Source: Nocardia nova NBRC 15556
Lineage (GTDB): Bacteria; Actinomycetota; Actinomycetes; Mycobacteriales; Mycobacteriaceae
Length of the DNA: 64,000 nt
Direction of reading: 5' to 3'
Assembly (NCBI RefSeq): GCF_001613005.1
Contig: NZ_BDBN01000032.1
Span: 35,785-99,784, forward strand
The translations under genes and the position numbers were made by a program. Positions 30,387 through 39,855 of the stretch are shown one piece after another. The first letter of the stretch is position 1, and each line of letters starts with the position of its first letter. The notes under the pieces were generated by a model, which was given only the letters and a program-made list of their open reading frames with translations, did no database searches and was not told where the DNA came from.

Positions 30387-31945
30387 CGGGGCGTAGGACC
30401 AACGGCGAGGGCACTCTGTACCGGCGGAAGGATGGGCGGTGGGAAGGCGCCGCGTACCTCGGCACGGTCAACGGGAAGACGCGCCGACTGCGCGTCTACG
30501 GCCGTACCCGCGCCGAGGCCCACACCAAACTCACCCAGGCCATCGATGAAGCCCGCCGGGGACTCCTACCTGCCGACCGCGCATGGAAAGTCGGCGAATA
30601 CCTGGACTTCTGGCTCGAACACGAAAAACGCCGTTCCCTCACCGTGAAGCGGCACGAGTCGGCTGTACGTCTGCACATCAAACCTGGCCTCGGCCACTAC
30701 TACCTCAACAGACTGACCGTGCGCACGGTGCAGACCTTCCTCGACAACCTCCACGCCGACGGCCGATCGGTCCCCACCCTCCACCAGACCCGCAAAGTGC
30801 TCAGCGCCGCCCTCACCTACGCAATGCGCCAGGAAGTGATCACCCGAAACGTCGCCCGCCTGGTCGAACTGCCGCGCCACCGCGCCAAGGAAGCAGCGCA
30901 CTGGACTCCCGATGAGACGGTTCAGTTTCTCGATGCTGCCCGCGAGAACCCGCTCTATCCAGCCTTCGTCCTGCTCACGCTCTACGGACTGCGTGCCGGT
31001 GAAGTCGTCGGCATTCGGTGGTGTGACGTCGATTTCGATCATGGCGTACTTCGCATCCGCCAACAGGTGCAACGTATCGACGGTGAACTTCGGCAGGTCG
31101 AGCTCAAGACAGAGTCGAGCCGACGAGACGAACCCCTACTCGCGACAGCCCGCGACCTGCTCCTGCAGCACCGAGCCGGCCAGGCAGTCGCCAGGGGCAC
31201 TGCCGGTGAAAGTTGGCAAGGCGCTGGCGATGAGAACGAGCTGGTCTTCACGACTAGCACCGGACGACCGCTGGAGTCACACAATCTGGCGAGATCGTTC
31301 ATGCGGATCTGCAAACGGCTTGATTTACCACGAATCACACTGCATGGCCTCCGCCACAGCAACGCCACCACCCAGAAGCACCTCGATGTCCACTCCCGCG
31401 ACATCCAAGCAATCCTCGGCCACGGCGACGTCCGCACCACCGGCATCTATGAACACGTGGATCTCGCCAGCAAGCGCAACGCCCTCAGCAAAGTCGAGGA
31501 CCGTTTGTTCACGGCAGCCGTCAAAAGGCAGCGTAGCCGTCAGAATCGCCGTCAAACGGCGTATGCGGGCACTTCGACCAACCGTCATCCACAGAAAAGG
31601 AAAGCACCTACCCCTGATGGGTTAGGTGCTTTCCTTGGTGGCTCCTCCCAGGCTCGAACTGGGGACACAAGGCTCTTCAGAGCAAACGGGGCCACCTTGC
31701 AAGAGCGTCTGACCTCTATACACAACGTCGTACGAACACGCGAAAGGACGTGGAAGTTCGGCTGTGTTGCCGTCAAAATTGCCGTCAACGCGATTAGCCC
31801 GACCGGATCCTCCGAATGGCCTCTGTGGCAATGGATTCCGACTCACACAGACTTGACACAAACGAACCCACCGTTCCTCTCCCCCACATGCAAGGAGGCA
31901 CCCAATGGCCCGACGAACCCAACCGAGCAGGAGTCAGAGAAGTGA
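30383..31945 (+). CDS. tyrosine recombinase (integrase) whose 3' end covers an att-like site
   Basis: A phage/ICE-type integrase. The N-terminal arm and SAM-like core-binding domains (SLTVKRHESAVRLHIKPGLG) precede the catalytic domain. That domain has Arg near 205 (TLYGLRAGEVVG), HGLRH near 321-325, and LGHGDVRTTGIYEHV near 349-363 with the Tyr nucleophile. Family members end near residue 400. The last about 110 residues read through a hairpin (31597-31636) and a tRNA-like 3' end, as is usual when attP overlaps the int gene, so they may be non-functional tail. It overlaps xis by four bases. Confidence 0.9.
   Translation: MTGRRTNGEGTLYRRKDGRWEGAAYLGTVNGKTRRLRVYGRTRAEAHTKLTQAIDEARRGLLPADRAWKVGEYLDFWLEHEKRRSLTVKRHESAVRLHIKPGLGHYYLNRLTVRTVQTFLDNLHADGRSVPTLHQTRKVLSAALTYAMRQEVITRNVARLVELPRHRAKEAAHWTPDETVQFLDAARENPLYPAFVLLTLYGLRAGEVVGIRWCDVDFDHGVLRIRQQVQRIDGELRQVELKTESSRRDEPLLATARDLLLQHRAGQAVARGTAGESWQGAGDENELVFTTSTGRPLESHNLARSFMRICKRLDLPRITLHGLRHSNATTQKHLDVHSRDIQAILGHGDVRTTGIYEHVDLASKRNALSKVEDRLFTAAVKRQRSRQNRRQTAYAGTSTNRHPQKRKAPTPDGLGAFLGGSSQARTGDTRLFRANGATLQERLTSIHNVVRTRERTWKFGCVAVKIAVNAISPTGSSEWPLWQWIPTHTDLTQTNPPFLSPTCKEAPNGPTNPTEQESEK
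31597..31636. terminator. hairpin at the 3' end of the integrase core
   Basis: The arms 31597-31613 and 31619-31636 pair over 17 bp with a single bulged base and a 5-base loop. On the - strand the structure is followed by TTTTCTG. It abuts a tRNA-like 3' end, so it would serve as the terminator of a tRNA gene when the element is integrated there. Confidence 0.65.
31636..31663 (-). other. tRNA 3'-end fragment, candidate attachment site of the tyrosine integrase
   Basis: Read on the - strand, the stretch has a T-arm (CCCAG-TTCGAGC-CTGGG) followed by seven acceptor bases AGGAGCC, a discriminator A and CCA. The 5' half of a tRNA is not present in the next 60 bases. A tRNA 3' end beside int is the typical attP/attL layout. 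Which tRNA it matches cannot be decided here. Confidence 0.55.
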
Positions 31946-33698
31946 CAAAGCTGTTCTCCTACTGCGTGTTTCGACCAAGAAGCAGCTCGACACTGCCATC
32001 GACATCGACCCCGACGGTCTGTCCATCTCCACCCAACGCACCCAAGGGCACGCCAAGGCCGACGCGATGGGGGTGGACGTGGTCGAGGAGTTCATCGAAC
32101 CCGGCTACTCTGCCAAGACGATCGACAAGCGGCCCGTCTTCCGGGAACTGCTCAAGTACCTCGCCGACCATCCCGAAGTCCGGTACGTCATCGTCTACAT
32201 GCGCTCGCGCGCCTTTCGCAACCGCTTCGACGCCGCCATCATCGAGACGCAGCTCAACAAGATGGGCGTGCGCATCATCAGCGCCAAAGAGGACTTCGGC
32301 GAAGGTCCCCACGCGGTGGCGATGGAGGGCATGCTCGACGTGATGAATCACCTGATGAATACGTTGCAGGGCTTAGACATTCAGGAGAAGATGCGCACCA
32401 AGGCCCGCAACGGCGGCACGATTGGCTTCGCCAAAGTTGGCTACCTGAACGTCCGGGTCGAATACGAAGGCAAACAAATCAACACCATCGCCCTCGATCC
32501 AGAGCGTGCTCCCTTGGTACACAAGGCATTTGAACTCTATGCGACCGGCGACTACGGCCTCGAACAGCTCGAAGCAACGATGACCGACCTCGGACTGACC
32601 GCACGTGCACGTGGCACCATCCCGGAGCGCCCGGTCTCGTTCAAACTGTTGCATCGGATGCTCCAAGACCCCTACTACGCGGGATGGATCGAAGTCGACA
32701 GCGAACTCCGCCCCGGTCGGCATGAACCGATTGTCACGCAAGAACTGTTCGATCGCGTTCAAGACGTCGTGGACATGCGCAGCCGGCGCGGGCAACGCGA
32801 CCGCATCCATCAGCACTACCTCAAAGGCGATCTATTTTGTGATCGATGCCACAATCGCGGGCGAACGTCACGCTTCATCTACACCGAAGCCCGAGGACGG
32901 AACGGCCACCTCTATGGCTACTTCCTTTGCCGAGGGCGGCAAGACAACCACTGCGACATGCCCCACATTCCGGCCGAGCAAGTCGAACGCGCCATCGTCG
33001 ACCACTACGCCACGCTCAGCCTTCCCAGCAGCTTCCACACGACCATCCGCGGACTGCTGGATGAAGCGCTGGCCGACGAACAGTCCAGCGTCCGTACCAT
33101 GCATGCCACGCTCACCACGCGACTCAAGGAGCTCGACGCCAAGGAAGAGCGCCTACTCGACCTCGCCGCCGACGGCACGCTGCCACAAGCCAAGATCAAA
33201 TCCCGGCTCCGCGCGATCGAGACCGACCGCTCTAGCGTCCAAGCCAGCCTGGCGGCCACCGGCGCTGAACTCGCCGTGGGCGTCGAGGTGCTCAAACGAG
33301 GACTCGACCTACTGAACGAGCCTGCCCAGCTCTATCGCACCCGTACCGACGCGGTGAGGCGCCATCTCAACCACACCTTCTTCGAGCGCTTCTACCTCGA
33401 CATTGACGGGGTCCGCACCGACCGACTTCGCCAGCCCTTCGCCGATCTTCACAATGCTGCCGGCACCCGCTCGATCTGCGAGCACCCCGGCACCTCCCCG
33501 CGCCAAGCCACGTCCAGAAACGGAAAAAGCGGCCCTACCCTCCACGATGTCCTTACGGACCCCGTTTCGAGTAAGGCCGCTGTGGTGGAGCTGCCGGGAA
33601 TTGAACCCGGGTCCTCCGCCGCTTCTTCAGGGCTTCTCCGTGTGCAGTTCGCTGAGCCTCTACTCGGATCTCTCGGTCACGCGAACAAGCCGAGATGA
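31905..33698 (+). CDS. large serine recombinase ending inside ssrA
   Basis: A 597-residue large serine integrase with AAGGAGG before its ATG. The catalytic domain begins AVLLLRVSTKKQLD, with Ser23 as nucleophile. A recombinase domain follows (KARNGGTIGFAKVGYLNVRV ... SFKLLHRMLQDPYYAGWIEV). A Cys-rich zinc ribbon (CDRCHN ... YFLCRG ... HCDMP) and a coiled-coil region (ERLLDLAADGTLPQAKIKSR) come after it. Similarity should fade near residue 520. The last residues (LPGIEPGSSAASSG) are a read-through of the ssrA 3' end on the other strand. It probably integrated the island into ssrA. Confidence 0.9.
   Translation: MARRTQPSRSQRSDKAVLLLRVSTKKQLDTAIDIDPDGLSISTQRTQGHAKADAMGVDVVEEFIEPGYSAKTIDKRPVFRELLKYLADHPEVRYVIVYMRSRAFRNRFDAAIIETQLNKMGVRIISAKEDFGEGPHAVAMEGMLDVMNHLMNTLQGLDIQEKMRTKARNGGTIGFAKVGYLNVRVEYEGKQINTIALDPERAPLVHKAFELYATGDYGLEQLEATMTDLGLTARARGTIPERPVSFKLLHRMLQDPYYAGWIEVDSELRPGRHEPIVTQELFDRVQDVVDMRSRRGQRDRIHQHYLKGDLFCDRCHNRGRTSRFIYTEARGRNGHLYGYFLCRGRQDNHCDMPHIPAEQVERAIVDHYATLSLPSSFHTTIRGLLDEALADEQSSVRTMHATLTTRLKELDAKEERLLDLAADGTLPQAKIKSRLRAIETDRSSVQASLAATGAELAVGVEVLKRGLDLLNEPAQLYRTRTDAVRRHLNHTFFERFYLDIDGVRTDRLRQPFADLHNAAGTRSICEHPGTSPRQATSRNGKSGPTLHDVLTDPVSSKAAVVELPGIEPGSSAASSGLLRVQFAEPLLGSLGHANKPR
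33524..33580 (-). terminator. ssrA terminator
   Basis: 33571-33580 pairs with 33529-33538 (GCGGCCTTAC with GTAGGGCCGC), enclosing an inner GTCC/GGAC hairpin. On the - strand it is followed by TTTTTCC. It begins three bases after the tmRNA CCA end. Confidence 0.75.
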
Positions 33699-33953
33699 CG
33701 ATCCCAGTCGCTGTTCGATGTCCCGTACGACTCCGCGACCGAGCCGCACGGTAGAGCTCTCTAGCTGATGCCAGTACCCGGGCCGAGAGCAAACCCGGAC
33801 TGACAGACACGCTCTACTGCTTAGGCAGCGAGAGCGTAGTCGCGCTGATGAGAATCGGCGCTTATTGGGTTACAGCGACGCTTACGGTGGTCTCCTGCCT
33901 GCACCGACACGCTTCCCCTGAATCGACGTACGCAGTCGAAACCGATCAGCCCC
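33583..33953 (-). ncRNA. ssrA: tmRNA
   Basis: Transfer-messenger RNA, which rescues stalled ribosomes together with SmpB. The 5' end begins GGGGCTGATCGGTTTCGACT, and the 3' end has a T-arm and acceptor ending GGCAGCTCCACCA. The internal reading frame (33821-33859) encodes the tag ADSHQRDYALAA, the same as in mycobacteria. The gene appears intact. Its 3' end is the attachment site of the adjoining mobile element, which supplies the sequence beyond CCA. Confidence 0.95.
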
Positions 33954-33973
33954 GTACTCAACTCAGTTGAACA

Positions 33974-33991
33974 CCCGGCTGGTGGGCCGGG
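33974..33991 (-). terminator. short hairpin between smpB and ssrA
   Basis: CCCGGC pairs with GCCGGG around six bases, 3' of smpB. It may end the smpB transcript, although no long T-run follows. Confidence 0.4.
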
Positions 33992-34034
33992 CTGTTCATA
34001 TTAACATCACTTCGCCGTCATACATTCCCGCCGG

Positions 34035-34508
34035 TCAGTGCATACCTTTCACGCGCCGGCCGAGTTCGCGCGTCACCTCTCGCTCCGCGGTCCGGCGGGC
34101 CAGGTCGTGGCGCTTGTCGTAGTCCTGCTTACCCTTGGCCAGCGCCAGTTCGACCTTCACCTTGCCGTCGGCGAAATACATCGACAGCGGGACGAGGGTT
34201 TGTGAGCTCTCCTTGGTCTTGCCGGTGAGCTTGTCGATCTCGCGACGGTGCAGCAGCAGTTTCCGAGTGCGGCGCGGGGCGTGGTTGGTCCAGGTGCCGT
34301 GCCCGTATTCGGGAATGTGCAGGCCACGCAGCCACACCTCCCCGTCGTCGATGGTGGCGTAGGCGTCCACCAGCGACGCCTTACCTTCCCGCAGGCTTTT
34401 CACCTCGGTACCGACCAGCGCGATTCCCGCCTCGTAGGTGTCGAGGATCGTGTAGTTGTGCCGCGCCTTGCGGTTGGTGGCGATGACCTTGCGCCCCTTC
34501 TCCTTCAT
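34035..34508 (-). CDS. smpB: SsrA-binding protein SmpB
   Basis: A 157-residue SmpB, which binds tmRNA and delivers it to stalled ribosomes. Family sequence runs throughout: [40 protein letters not shown], the ...[11 protein letters not shown]... loop, and the basic tail ([20 protein letters not shown]). The ATG at 34508 is preceded by GGGAAAGGTG and gives the usual length; the frame is open further upstream but unlike the family. It lies directly upstream of ssrA, its RNA partner, as in other actinobacteria. Confidence 0.97.
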   Translation of the reverse strand: MKEKGRKVIATNRKARHNYTILDTYEAGIALVGTEVKSLREGKASLVDAYATIDDGEVWLRGLHIPEYGHGTWTNHAPRRTRKLLLHRREIDKLTGKTKESSQTLVPLSMYFADGKVKVELALAKGKQDYDKRHDLARRTAEREVTRELGRRVKGMH

Positions 34509-34824
34509 GAACACCTTTCCCTCGACTCCGCGCAGCTCGGCGGGGCTCCACGCTGTCATTGTGCCTCGACGCCCGCTGAGCGGGCGGACCTGTCCGGTTT
34601 ACACGGCCGCCGAACAGAAGGAAAACGAAATTCCGGCGCGGAACATGCCGTGATCCGGCTCACGGTCGGCCGGTCTCCGGCAACCCGCCCGCACCGCCCG
34701 GGTGCCGGTGTCGCGGGAGAAACCACCGCAGCGGCAGGCGGCGGCAGCGGACGAATGCGGACATCCCCACCGCCGGGAACCGATTTTGTGTGCCCATCGC
34801 CGAGTGAGCGCGCAAAATGGTTGC

Positions 34825-35217
34825 GTGACAACGGTACCCAGATTCAGAGTGAGCACCGCCTCGGATCGTGTACTCGACGACCCGACCGATGCGCAACTAC
34901 ACGATCTCCTGGCCGAGTTGGATTACCGAGAACCCCAACTCGTCGTCGAACGCCCGGGTTCGCCTGCGGCCCAACACTATCTGCGCGTCGAGATGGATCG
35001 GCGCATCGATCCCGACGACGGTCGCGGCTATATCGTCGAATACGGCGGGGGCGGGCCGGGCATGCAGTTCCGTGCCAGCGTGCGCGACACCGCGCGCTGG
35101 GGAACCCCGCACTCACCCGCCTTCGAACTCGTCGCAAAGACCGTGCAGGACTGGGCCTTTCAGCGCTACGGCTGGCAGAACGCGATGATGTGGGAGCGGG
35201 TGAGCACCGACCGCTGA
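34825..35217 (+). CDS. conserved-looking hypothetical protein (130 residues)
   Basis: A soluble 130-residue protein on the opposite strand to its neighbours, starting at a GTG (VTTVPRFRVSTASDRVLDDP). Sequence such as QLHDLLAELDYREPQLVVER and FELVAKTVQDWAFQRYGWQN suggests a compact alpha/beta protein, somewhat like immunity proteins. I do not assign a family. It ends eight bases before the stop of the converging small membrane gene. Confidence 0.65.
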   Translation: MTTVPRFRVSTASDRVLDDPTDAQLHDLLAELDYREPQLVVERPGSPAAQHYLRVEMDRRIDPDDGRGYIVEYGGGGPGMQFRASVRDTARWGTPHSPAFELVAKTVQDWAFQRYGWQNAMMWERVSTDR

Positions 35218-35224
35218 CGCGCGG

Positions 35225-35461
35225 TCAGCCGCCGGGGCGGACCTGCAGATAGAGAATCAGCAAGGCGATCCACGCGAGTAGCAGCACCACGGTCGTCAGC
35301 CGCGGGCGACCGAGCGGGTTCGCGTGCGGGCGCAGCCACCCGGCCTCGACCGAATCCGCTCGGGTGCGGCGAGGTCCGGGTTTCGCGGCATCCGGCGGAT
35401 CGCCGCCGGGGCCGGAATCCGACGACTGATCGGAGCGGTCGTCGTGATGGTCGTGGGACAT
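35225..35461 (-). CDS. small C-tail-anchored membrane protein A (78 residues)
   Basis: A 78-residue protein with a charged His/Asp-rich N-terminus (MSHDHHDDRSDQSSD) and one hydrophobic helix at the C-terminus ending LAWIALLILYLQVRPGG. The neighbouring 83-residue protein ends VWIAVLALYLAVRPGG and a third one at 39856 has VWVATLVLYLFVKPA, so the three are paralogues. Function unknown. Confidence 0.65.
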   Translation of the reverse strand: MSHDHHDDRSDQSSDSGPGGDPPDAAKPGPRRTRADSVEAGWLRPHANPLGRPRLTTVVLLLAWIALLILYLQVRPGG

Positions 35462-35476
35462 AGCGGCACGCTACCG

Positions 35477-35728
35477 CTATCCGCCCGGTCGCACCGCCAG
35501 ATACAGCGCCAAGACGGCAATCCAGACAGTGATCAGGGCCAGCGTCGAGGGCCGCATGCCGGTGCGGGCTCGTCGCAACTGCCGGGTCATGCCGATCCGG
35601 CCCAGAGGCCGCACCCCGAGCCGGGAAGGATCCGGCGTGGCCGAGACGGCCCAATCGGCGCCTGAAGCCGGGTCGTGGTTCTTCGGCGACCCGTTGGTCT
35701 CGATCACTCCGTCCTGCCCATGTGTCAC
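35477..35728 (-). CDS. small C-tail-anchored membrane protein B (83 residues)
   Basis: An 83-residue protein with a polar N-terminal half and a single C-terminal helix (LALITVWIAVLALYLAVRPGG), a paralogue of the gene 15 bases downstream. Both lie between recQ and smpB in a cell-division/translation neighbourhood. No function can be assigned. The inserted charged loop (PLGRIGMTRQLRRARTGMRP) is basic, which predicts a cytoplasmic N-terminus. Confidence 0.65.
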   Translation of the reverse strand: MTHGQDGVIETNGSPKNHDPASGADWAVSATPDPSRLGVRPLGRIGMTRQLRRARTGMRPSTLALITVWIAVLALYLAVRPGG

Positions 35729-35873
35729 GGCGAGACGGTTACCCGCGCCGGGCGGAGGGATAAACGTGGAACGGGCGCCACCCCGAGTCCGGCGTGGCGG
35801 TCGACACCGGCGCGCACAGCGACCGCAACCACCGTCCGCGCTGGTGAGCGGGCACGCCGATGCACCGAGCGGT

Positions 35874-37994
35874 TCAGTAGAAGTCGTCCGGCGGGGGCTC
35901 GAAATCGGCGTCGGGGATGTCCCGGTTCACCGAATCGTTCGGGGCTGCCGGTTCCGCGGCCTCGAACCTCGAGCGTGTGACCGGGCCGCGAGACGGTTCC
36001 GGGCGCGGGCGGGCACCCGATGCGGCCGCGCGGGAGGAGCCGCGCCGGCCGGCCGGTCGCTCGGCTCGGTTCGGACGCGGGGCCGGCGCCTCCGCCGCCC
36101 CGACCGAGCTACCCGCATCGAATCCCACGACCACTTCGAGGACACCTTCGCCGTACTTCGCGAGCTTGTTCTCACCGATTCCGCTGATGCCGCCGAGTTC
36201 GGCCAGGGTCGCGGGGGCACGGCCGGCGATATCGCGCAGGGTGGCGTCGTGGAAGACGACGTAGGCGGGAACGCCCTGCTCCTTGGCGACCGAGGCACGC
36301 CAGGCACGAAGCTGTTCGAACAGGTCTGCCGCGGCGGGCGCCAGCTCGGCCGCGGCGAGGCGGGACGCCTTCGCCTTGGCCGCGCGCGGTGGCTTCACAC
36401 GTTCCGGCTCGCGGCGCATGAGGACCGTGCGGTTCTTGAACAGCACCTCGTCGCTGGCTTCGGTGAGGGTCAGCACGCCGTATTCGCCGTGCACCGCGAG
36501 CAGGCCCTGGGCGAGCAACTGGCGGATCACGCCGCGCCATTCGGTATCGCGCAAATCGGCGCCGACGCCGAACACCTTCAACTCGTTGTGCTTGTGCTGC
36601 AACACTTTCGGATTCGACTTCCCGAGCAGGATGTCGACGATATGTCCGGCGCCGAAGCTCTGCCCGCGTTCGCGTTTGAGCCGCAGCACCGCCGAGAGCA
36701 CCTTCTGCGCGGCGACCGTGCCGTCCCAGGATTCCGGCGGATTCAGGCAGGTGTCGCAGTTACCGCAGGTGTCACCGGATTGGCCGAAGTAGTTGAGCAG
36801 CTGGGTGCGGCGGCACTGCACGGTCTCGCACAGCGCGAGCATCGCATCCAGGTGGAGCTGCAACTGGCGCCGGTGCGCCGCGTCGCCTTCGGAGGAGTCG
36901 ATCATCTTGCGTTGCTGCACAACATCATTGAGGCCGTAGACCATCCAGGCGGTGGACGGCAGGCCGTCGCGGCCGGCGCGACCGGTCTCCTGGTAGTAGC
37001 CCTCCACCGACTTGGGCAGATCCAGATGTGCCACGAACCGCACATCGGGTTTGTCGATGCCCATCCCGAAGGCGATCGTCGCGACGACGATCAGCCCGTC
37101 CTCGCGCAGGAACCTGGCCTGGTTGGTGGCGCGGGTACGCGCGTCCAGACCGGCGTGATAGGGCACCGCCTCGATTCCGTTGCGGCACAGGAATTCCGCG
37201 GTCCGCTCGACCGAATTGCGAGACAGGCAGTAGACGATGCCCGCCTCCCCCGGATGTTCGGTGCGGATGAAGGACAGCAGTTGCTGATCGGCGCGATTCT
37301 TCGGTTCGATCCGGTACTGGATATTGGGCCGGTCGAAACCCGCGACGAAATGCTTGGCCCCGGTGAGGTCGAGCCGCTCGGCGATCTCGCGGCGTGTGGC
37401 CTCGGTGGCGGTGGCGGTCAAGGCGATCCGCGGCACGTCGGGCCAGCGTTCGTGCAGTACCGACAACGCCAGATAGTCGGGCCGGAAGTCGTGACCCCAC
37501 TGTGAGACACAGTGTGCCTCGTCGATGGCGAATACGGACACCTTGCCGCGATCGAGTAATTCCGCGGTCGATTCGAGCTTCAACCGCTCCGGCGCCAGAT
37601 ACAACACATCCAGTTCCCCGGCGACGAACTGCGCCTCGACCGTGCGCCGCTCGTCCGGGTATTGGGTGGAGTTGAGAAATCCGGCCCGCACCCCGAGCGC
37701 GGTCAGCGCGTCGACCTGATCCTGCATCAGCGCGATCAGCGGCGAGATGACCACACCCACCCCCGGCCGCACCAGCGCCGGAATCTGATAACACAGCGAC
37801 TTGCCGCCGCCGGTAGGCATCAGAACGAGCGCATCGCCCCCGGAGACGACCTGATCGACGATCTCGCGCTGTAATCCCCGGAAACTGTCGTACCCGAATA
37901 CACGCTGCAGAATCTGTTGCGCCGCATCGGTTTCCACAGTGCGCGACGAAGCATCGGCCGTCTCGAGCGTCTCCGGGGAATTCACGCCAGCCAT
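35874..37994 (-). CDS. recQ: ATP-dependent DNA helicase RecQ
   Basis: A 706-residue RecQ 3'-5' helicase for recombination repair and fork maintenance. Motif I is [13 protein letters not shown], and motif II DEAH with the RecQ-specific aromatic loop reads [18 protein letters not shown]. Motif VI is [13 protein letters not shown]. The zinc-binding module [12 protein letters not shown]...CGNCDTC is present. An HRDC-like domain lies near residues 530-610 ([20 protein letters not shown]), followed by a basic, low-complexity tail. The ATG at 37994 ([10 protein letters not shown]) is preferred over 38033. It is located between ftsX and smpB. Confidence 0.95.
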   Translation of the reverse strand: MAGVNSPETLETADASSRTVETDAAQQILQRVFGYDSFRGLQREIVDQVVSGGDALVLMPTGGGKSLCYQIPALVRPGVGVVISPLIALMQDQVDALTALGVRAGFLNSTQYPDERRTVEAQFVAGELDVLYLAPERLKLESTAELLDRGKVSVFAIDEAHCVSQWGHDFRPDYLALSVLHERWPDVPRIALTATATEATRREIAERLDLTGAKHFVAGFDRPNIQYRIEPKNRADQQLLSFIRTEHPGEAGIVYCLSRNSVERTAEFLCRNGIEAVPYHAGLDARTRATNQARFLREDGLIVVATIAFGMGIDKPDVRFVAHLDLPKSVEGYYQETGRAGRDGLPSTAWMVYGLNDVVQQRKMIDSSEGDAAHRRQLQLHLDAMLALCETVQCRRTQLLNYFGQSGDTCGNCDTCLNPPESWDGTVAAQKVLSAVLRLKRERGQSFGAGHIVDILLGKSNPKVLQHKHNELKVFGVGADLRDTEWRGVIRQLLAQGLLAVHGEYGVLTLTEASDEVLFKNRTVLMRREPERVKPPRAAKAKASRLAAAELAPAAADLFEQLRAWRASVAKEQGVPAYVVFHDATLRDIAGRAPATLAELGGISGIGENKLAKYGEGVLEVVVGFDAGSSVGAAEAPAPRPNRAERPAGRRGSSRAAASGARPRPEPSRGPVTRSRFEAAEPAAPNDSVNRDIPDADFEPPPDDFY

Positions 37995-38186
37995 CCTACG
38001 GACCACCACCGACGATCCGAACCCCCAATCCACAGCCGCACCCGTTGCTGTCGATTCTGCGAACCACCACCGATTGATAGTCTCCGCCGACGTGACCGAC
38101 TCCGCCCCGATGCGACCGGCAACACCGAACGACGCCAGCGCGATTCTCGCGTTGCTGCTCTGCTCCGGCTGAAACCCGGAACGACC

Positions 38187-39092
38187 CTATTCGCGCACGT
38201 AGTAGCGCAGTGTGCCGTAGGCAGTCAGCGCGGCGAACACGATGCCGACCGGCACCACGGTCAGCGCCACCACCGCGATGTCGTCGCCGGTGATGCGCGG
38301 GAAGACCTTCGACGCGAACAGGTCGCCGAGGGCGCGGTCGATGACCAGCGGCCGCGCGATCATCAGTCCGATCACCGCCAGCACCGACCCGGCCAGCGCG
38401 GCGACCACCGCCTCGAGCAGGAACGGCAGCTGGGTGTACCAGCGCGTCGCACCGACCAGCCGCATGATGCCGACCTCCTCCCGGCGCGTGAACGCCGCGA
38501 TCTGCACCATATTCGCGATCAGCAGCAGGGCGGCCAGGGCCTGCAGTACCGCCAGGCCGAAGGCCGCGTTGCGCAGGCCGTCGAACAGGCTCACCAGCCG
38601 GTCGACGATGTCCTTGTCGTTGCGCACGAATCCGACCCCGGGTTTGCCCTGGAAGTCCTTGAAGATGCGCGGATACTGCGAGGCGTCGGTCATCTTGACG
38701 CGCAGCGAGGCCGGCAGGGGTGACTCGCTGACGTATTTGGCCAGCTCCGGCTGATCCTTGAAGGTCTTCTCCTTCGCCTCCCGGACCGCCTCCTCGCGAT
38801 TGAGGAACTGCACCGATTCCACGCCGGTCTCGGACTTCAGCGCCGACATCAGCGCCTTGCACGGGTCCTGCGAACAGTCCGGATCGTTGGCCGAGACGTC
38901 CTCGGTCAGGTACAGCCGCACCTCGAGCCGATCCAGGAAGTACTGCTCGGTCTTGTCGGCCATCCGGACGGCCAGCATGCCGCCGCCGAGCATGGTGAGC
39001 GAGACAGCGGTGGTGAGGATCATCGCGATGGTCATGGTGACGTTGCGGCGTAGGCCGTTGAAGACCTCACCGAAGAGGAAGCTCGCGCGCAT
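38187..39092 (-). CDS. ftsX: cell-division protein FtsX
   Basis: A 301-residue FtsX, the membrane part of FtsEX, which activates peptidoglycan hydrolases (RipC in mycobacteria) at the division site. It has one N-terminal helix (MTIAMILTTAVSLTMLGGGM), an extracellular domain of about 130 residues with a Cys pair (DPDCSQDPCKAL), and three C-terminal helices. The helix-flanking motif REEVGIMRLVGATRWYTQLP is characteristic. Its start overlaps the ftsE stop as TAATG. Confidence 0.95.
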   Translation of the reverse strand: MRASFLFGEVFNGLRRNVTMTIAMILTTAVSLTMLGGGMLAVRMADKTEQYFLDRLEVRLYLTEDVSANDPDCSQDPCKALMSALKSETGVESVQFLNREEAVREAKEKTFKDQPELAKYVSESPLPASLRVKMTDASQYPRIFKDFQGKPGVGFVRNDKDIVDRLVSLFDGLRNAAFGLAVLQALAALLLIANMVQIAAFTRREEVGIMRLVGATRWYTQLPFLLEAVVAALAGSVLAVIGLMIARPLVIDRALGDLFASKVFPRITGDDIAVVALTVVPVGIVFAALTAYGTLRYYVRE

Positions 39093-39781
39093 TACCGGCC
39101 CACCCCGTACACGCCGGTGGCCTCGTCGCGGACCAGGCGGCCGCGATCGAGTTCGACCACGCGCCGGCGCATGGCGTCGACGATGTGATTGTCGTGGGTG
39201 GCCATCAGCACCGTGGTGCCCGTGCGGTTGATGCGTTCCAGCAACATCATGATGTCCTGACTGGTGTCGGGGTCCAGGTTGCCGGTGGGTTCGTCGGCGA
39301 GCAGTACCAGCGGCCGGTTCACGAACGCGCGGGCGATCGCGACCCGCTGCTGTTCACCGCCGGACAGCTCGGTCGGCAGGCGATCCGCCTTACCGGACAA
39401 ACCCACCAGGTCCAGCGCCTCCGGCACCGCCCGATTGATGAATTTGCGATTCTTGCCGATCACCTCGAGCGCGAACGCCACGTTTTGTTCGACCGTCTTC
39501 TGCTGCAACAACCGGAAATCCTGGAAGACGCAGCCGAGGCGCTGGCGCAGCTTGGGCACCCGTCGTCCCGGCAACCGGTCGACCCGGAAATCCGCGACAT
39601 GCACTTCGCCGGTGGTCGGCTTGACCTCTTTCAGCAACAGTTGCATGAACGTCGATTTACCCGACCCGGACGGTCCGATAATGAAGACGAACTCGCCCTT
39701 GTCGACCTCGACCGAAACATTGTCCAGCGCGGGTCTCGTCGAGGTTTTATATGACTTGGTGACGTTCCGCAGGGTGATCAC
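39092..39781 (-). CDS. ftsE: cell-division ATP-binding protein FtsE
   Basis: A 229-residue ABC ATPase that drives FtsX. Walker A is [10 protein letters not shown] (about residues 37-46), the signature motif [14 protein letters not shown], and Walker [13 protein letters not shown]. It starts with a GTG ([14 protein letters not shown]). It is coupled to ftsX by an overlapping stop/start. The arrangement ftsE-ftsX downstream of prfB and an MscS-type gene is standard in mycolata. Confidence 0.95.
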   Translation of the reverse strand: MITLRNVTKSYKTSTRPALDNVSVEVDKGEFVFIIGPSGSGKSTFMQLLLKEVKPTTGEVHVADFRVDRLPGRRVPKLRQRLGCVFQDFRLLQQKTVEQNVAFALEVIGKNRKFINRAVPEALDLVGLSGKADRLPTELSGGEQQRVAIARAFVNRPLVLLADEPTGNLDPDTSQDIMMLLERINRTGTTVLMATHDNHIVDAMRRRVVELDRGRLVRDEATGVYGVGR

Positions 39782-39855
39782 GAGGTGCCAGTGTAGCCAG
39801 CGAAGTCATGGCACACCCCGGCCCACTCCGGAGCATGCGACTTGTCACAGAGAGG

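Larger units (their letters stand above)
17346..33595 (+). mobile_element. integrative element core inserted at the 3' end of ssrA (left end not seen)
   Basis: The element has regulators, a TraG-like transfer ATPase, a replication-relaxation protein, MT-A70, ArdA-like protein, an XRE/ImmA-type pair, xis, a tyrosine integrase and a large serine recombinase, nearly all co-directional and ending at the tmRNA gene. The right border is the tmRNA 3' end (33583-33595 region). I found no second copy of that sequence, so the left border is uncertain and could be at 17.3 kb, further left, or outside the window. Confidence 0.6.

Noticed and set aside
31636..31716. A complete tRNA gene on the - strand
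   Set aside because: Only T-arm, acceptor 3' strand and CCA are present; no matching 5' acceptor (GGCTCCT) or D-arm lies in the next 60 bases.
35529..37505. Long + strand open frame opposite recQ
   Set aside because: RecQ on the - strand has all helicase motifs; the opposite frame has no recognisable sequence.
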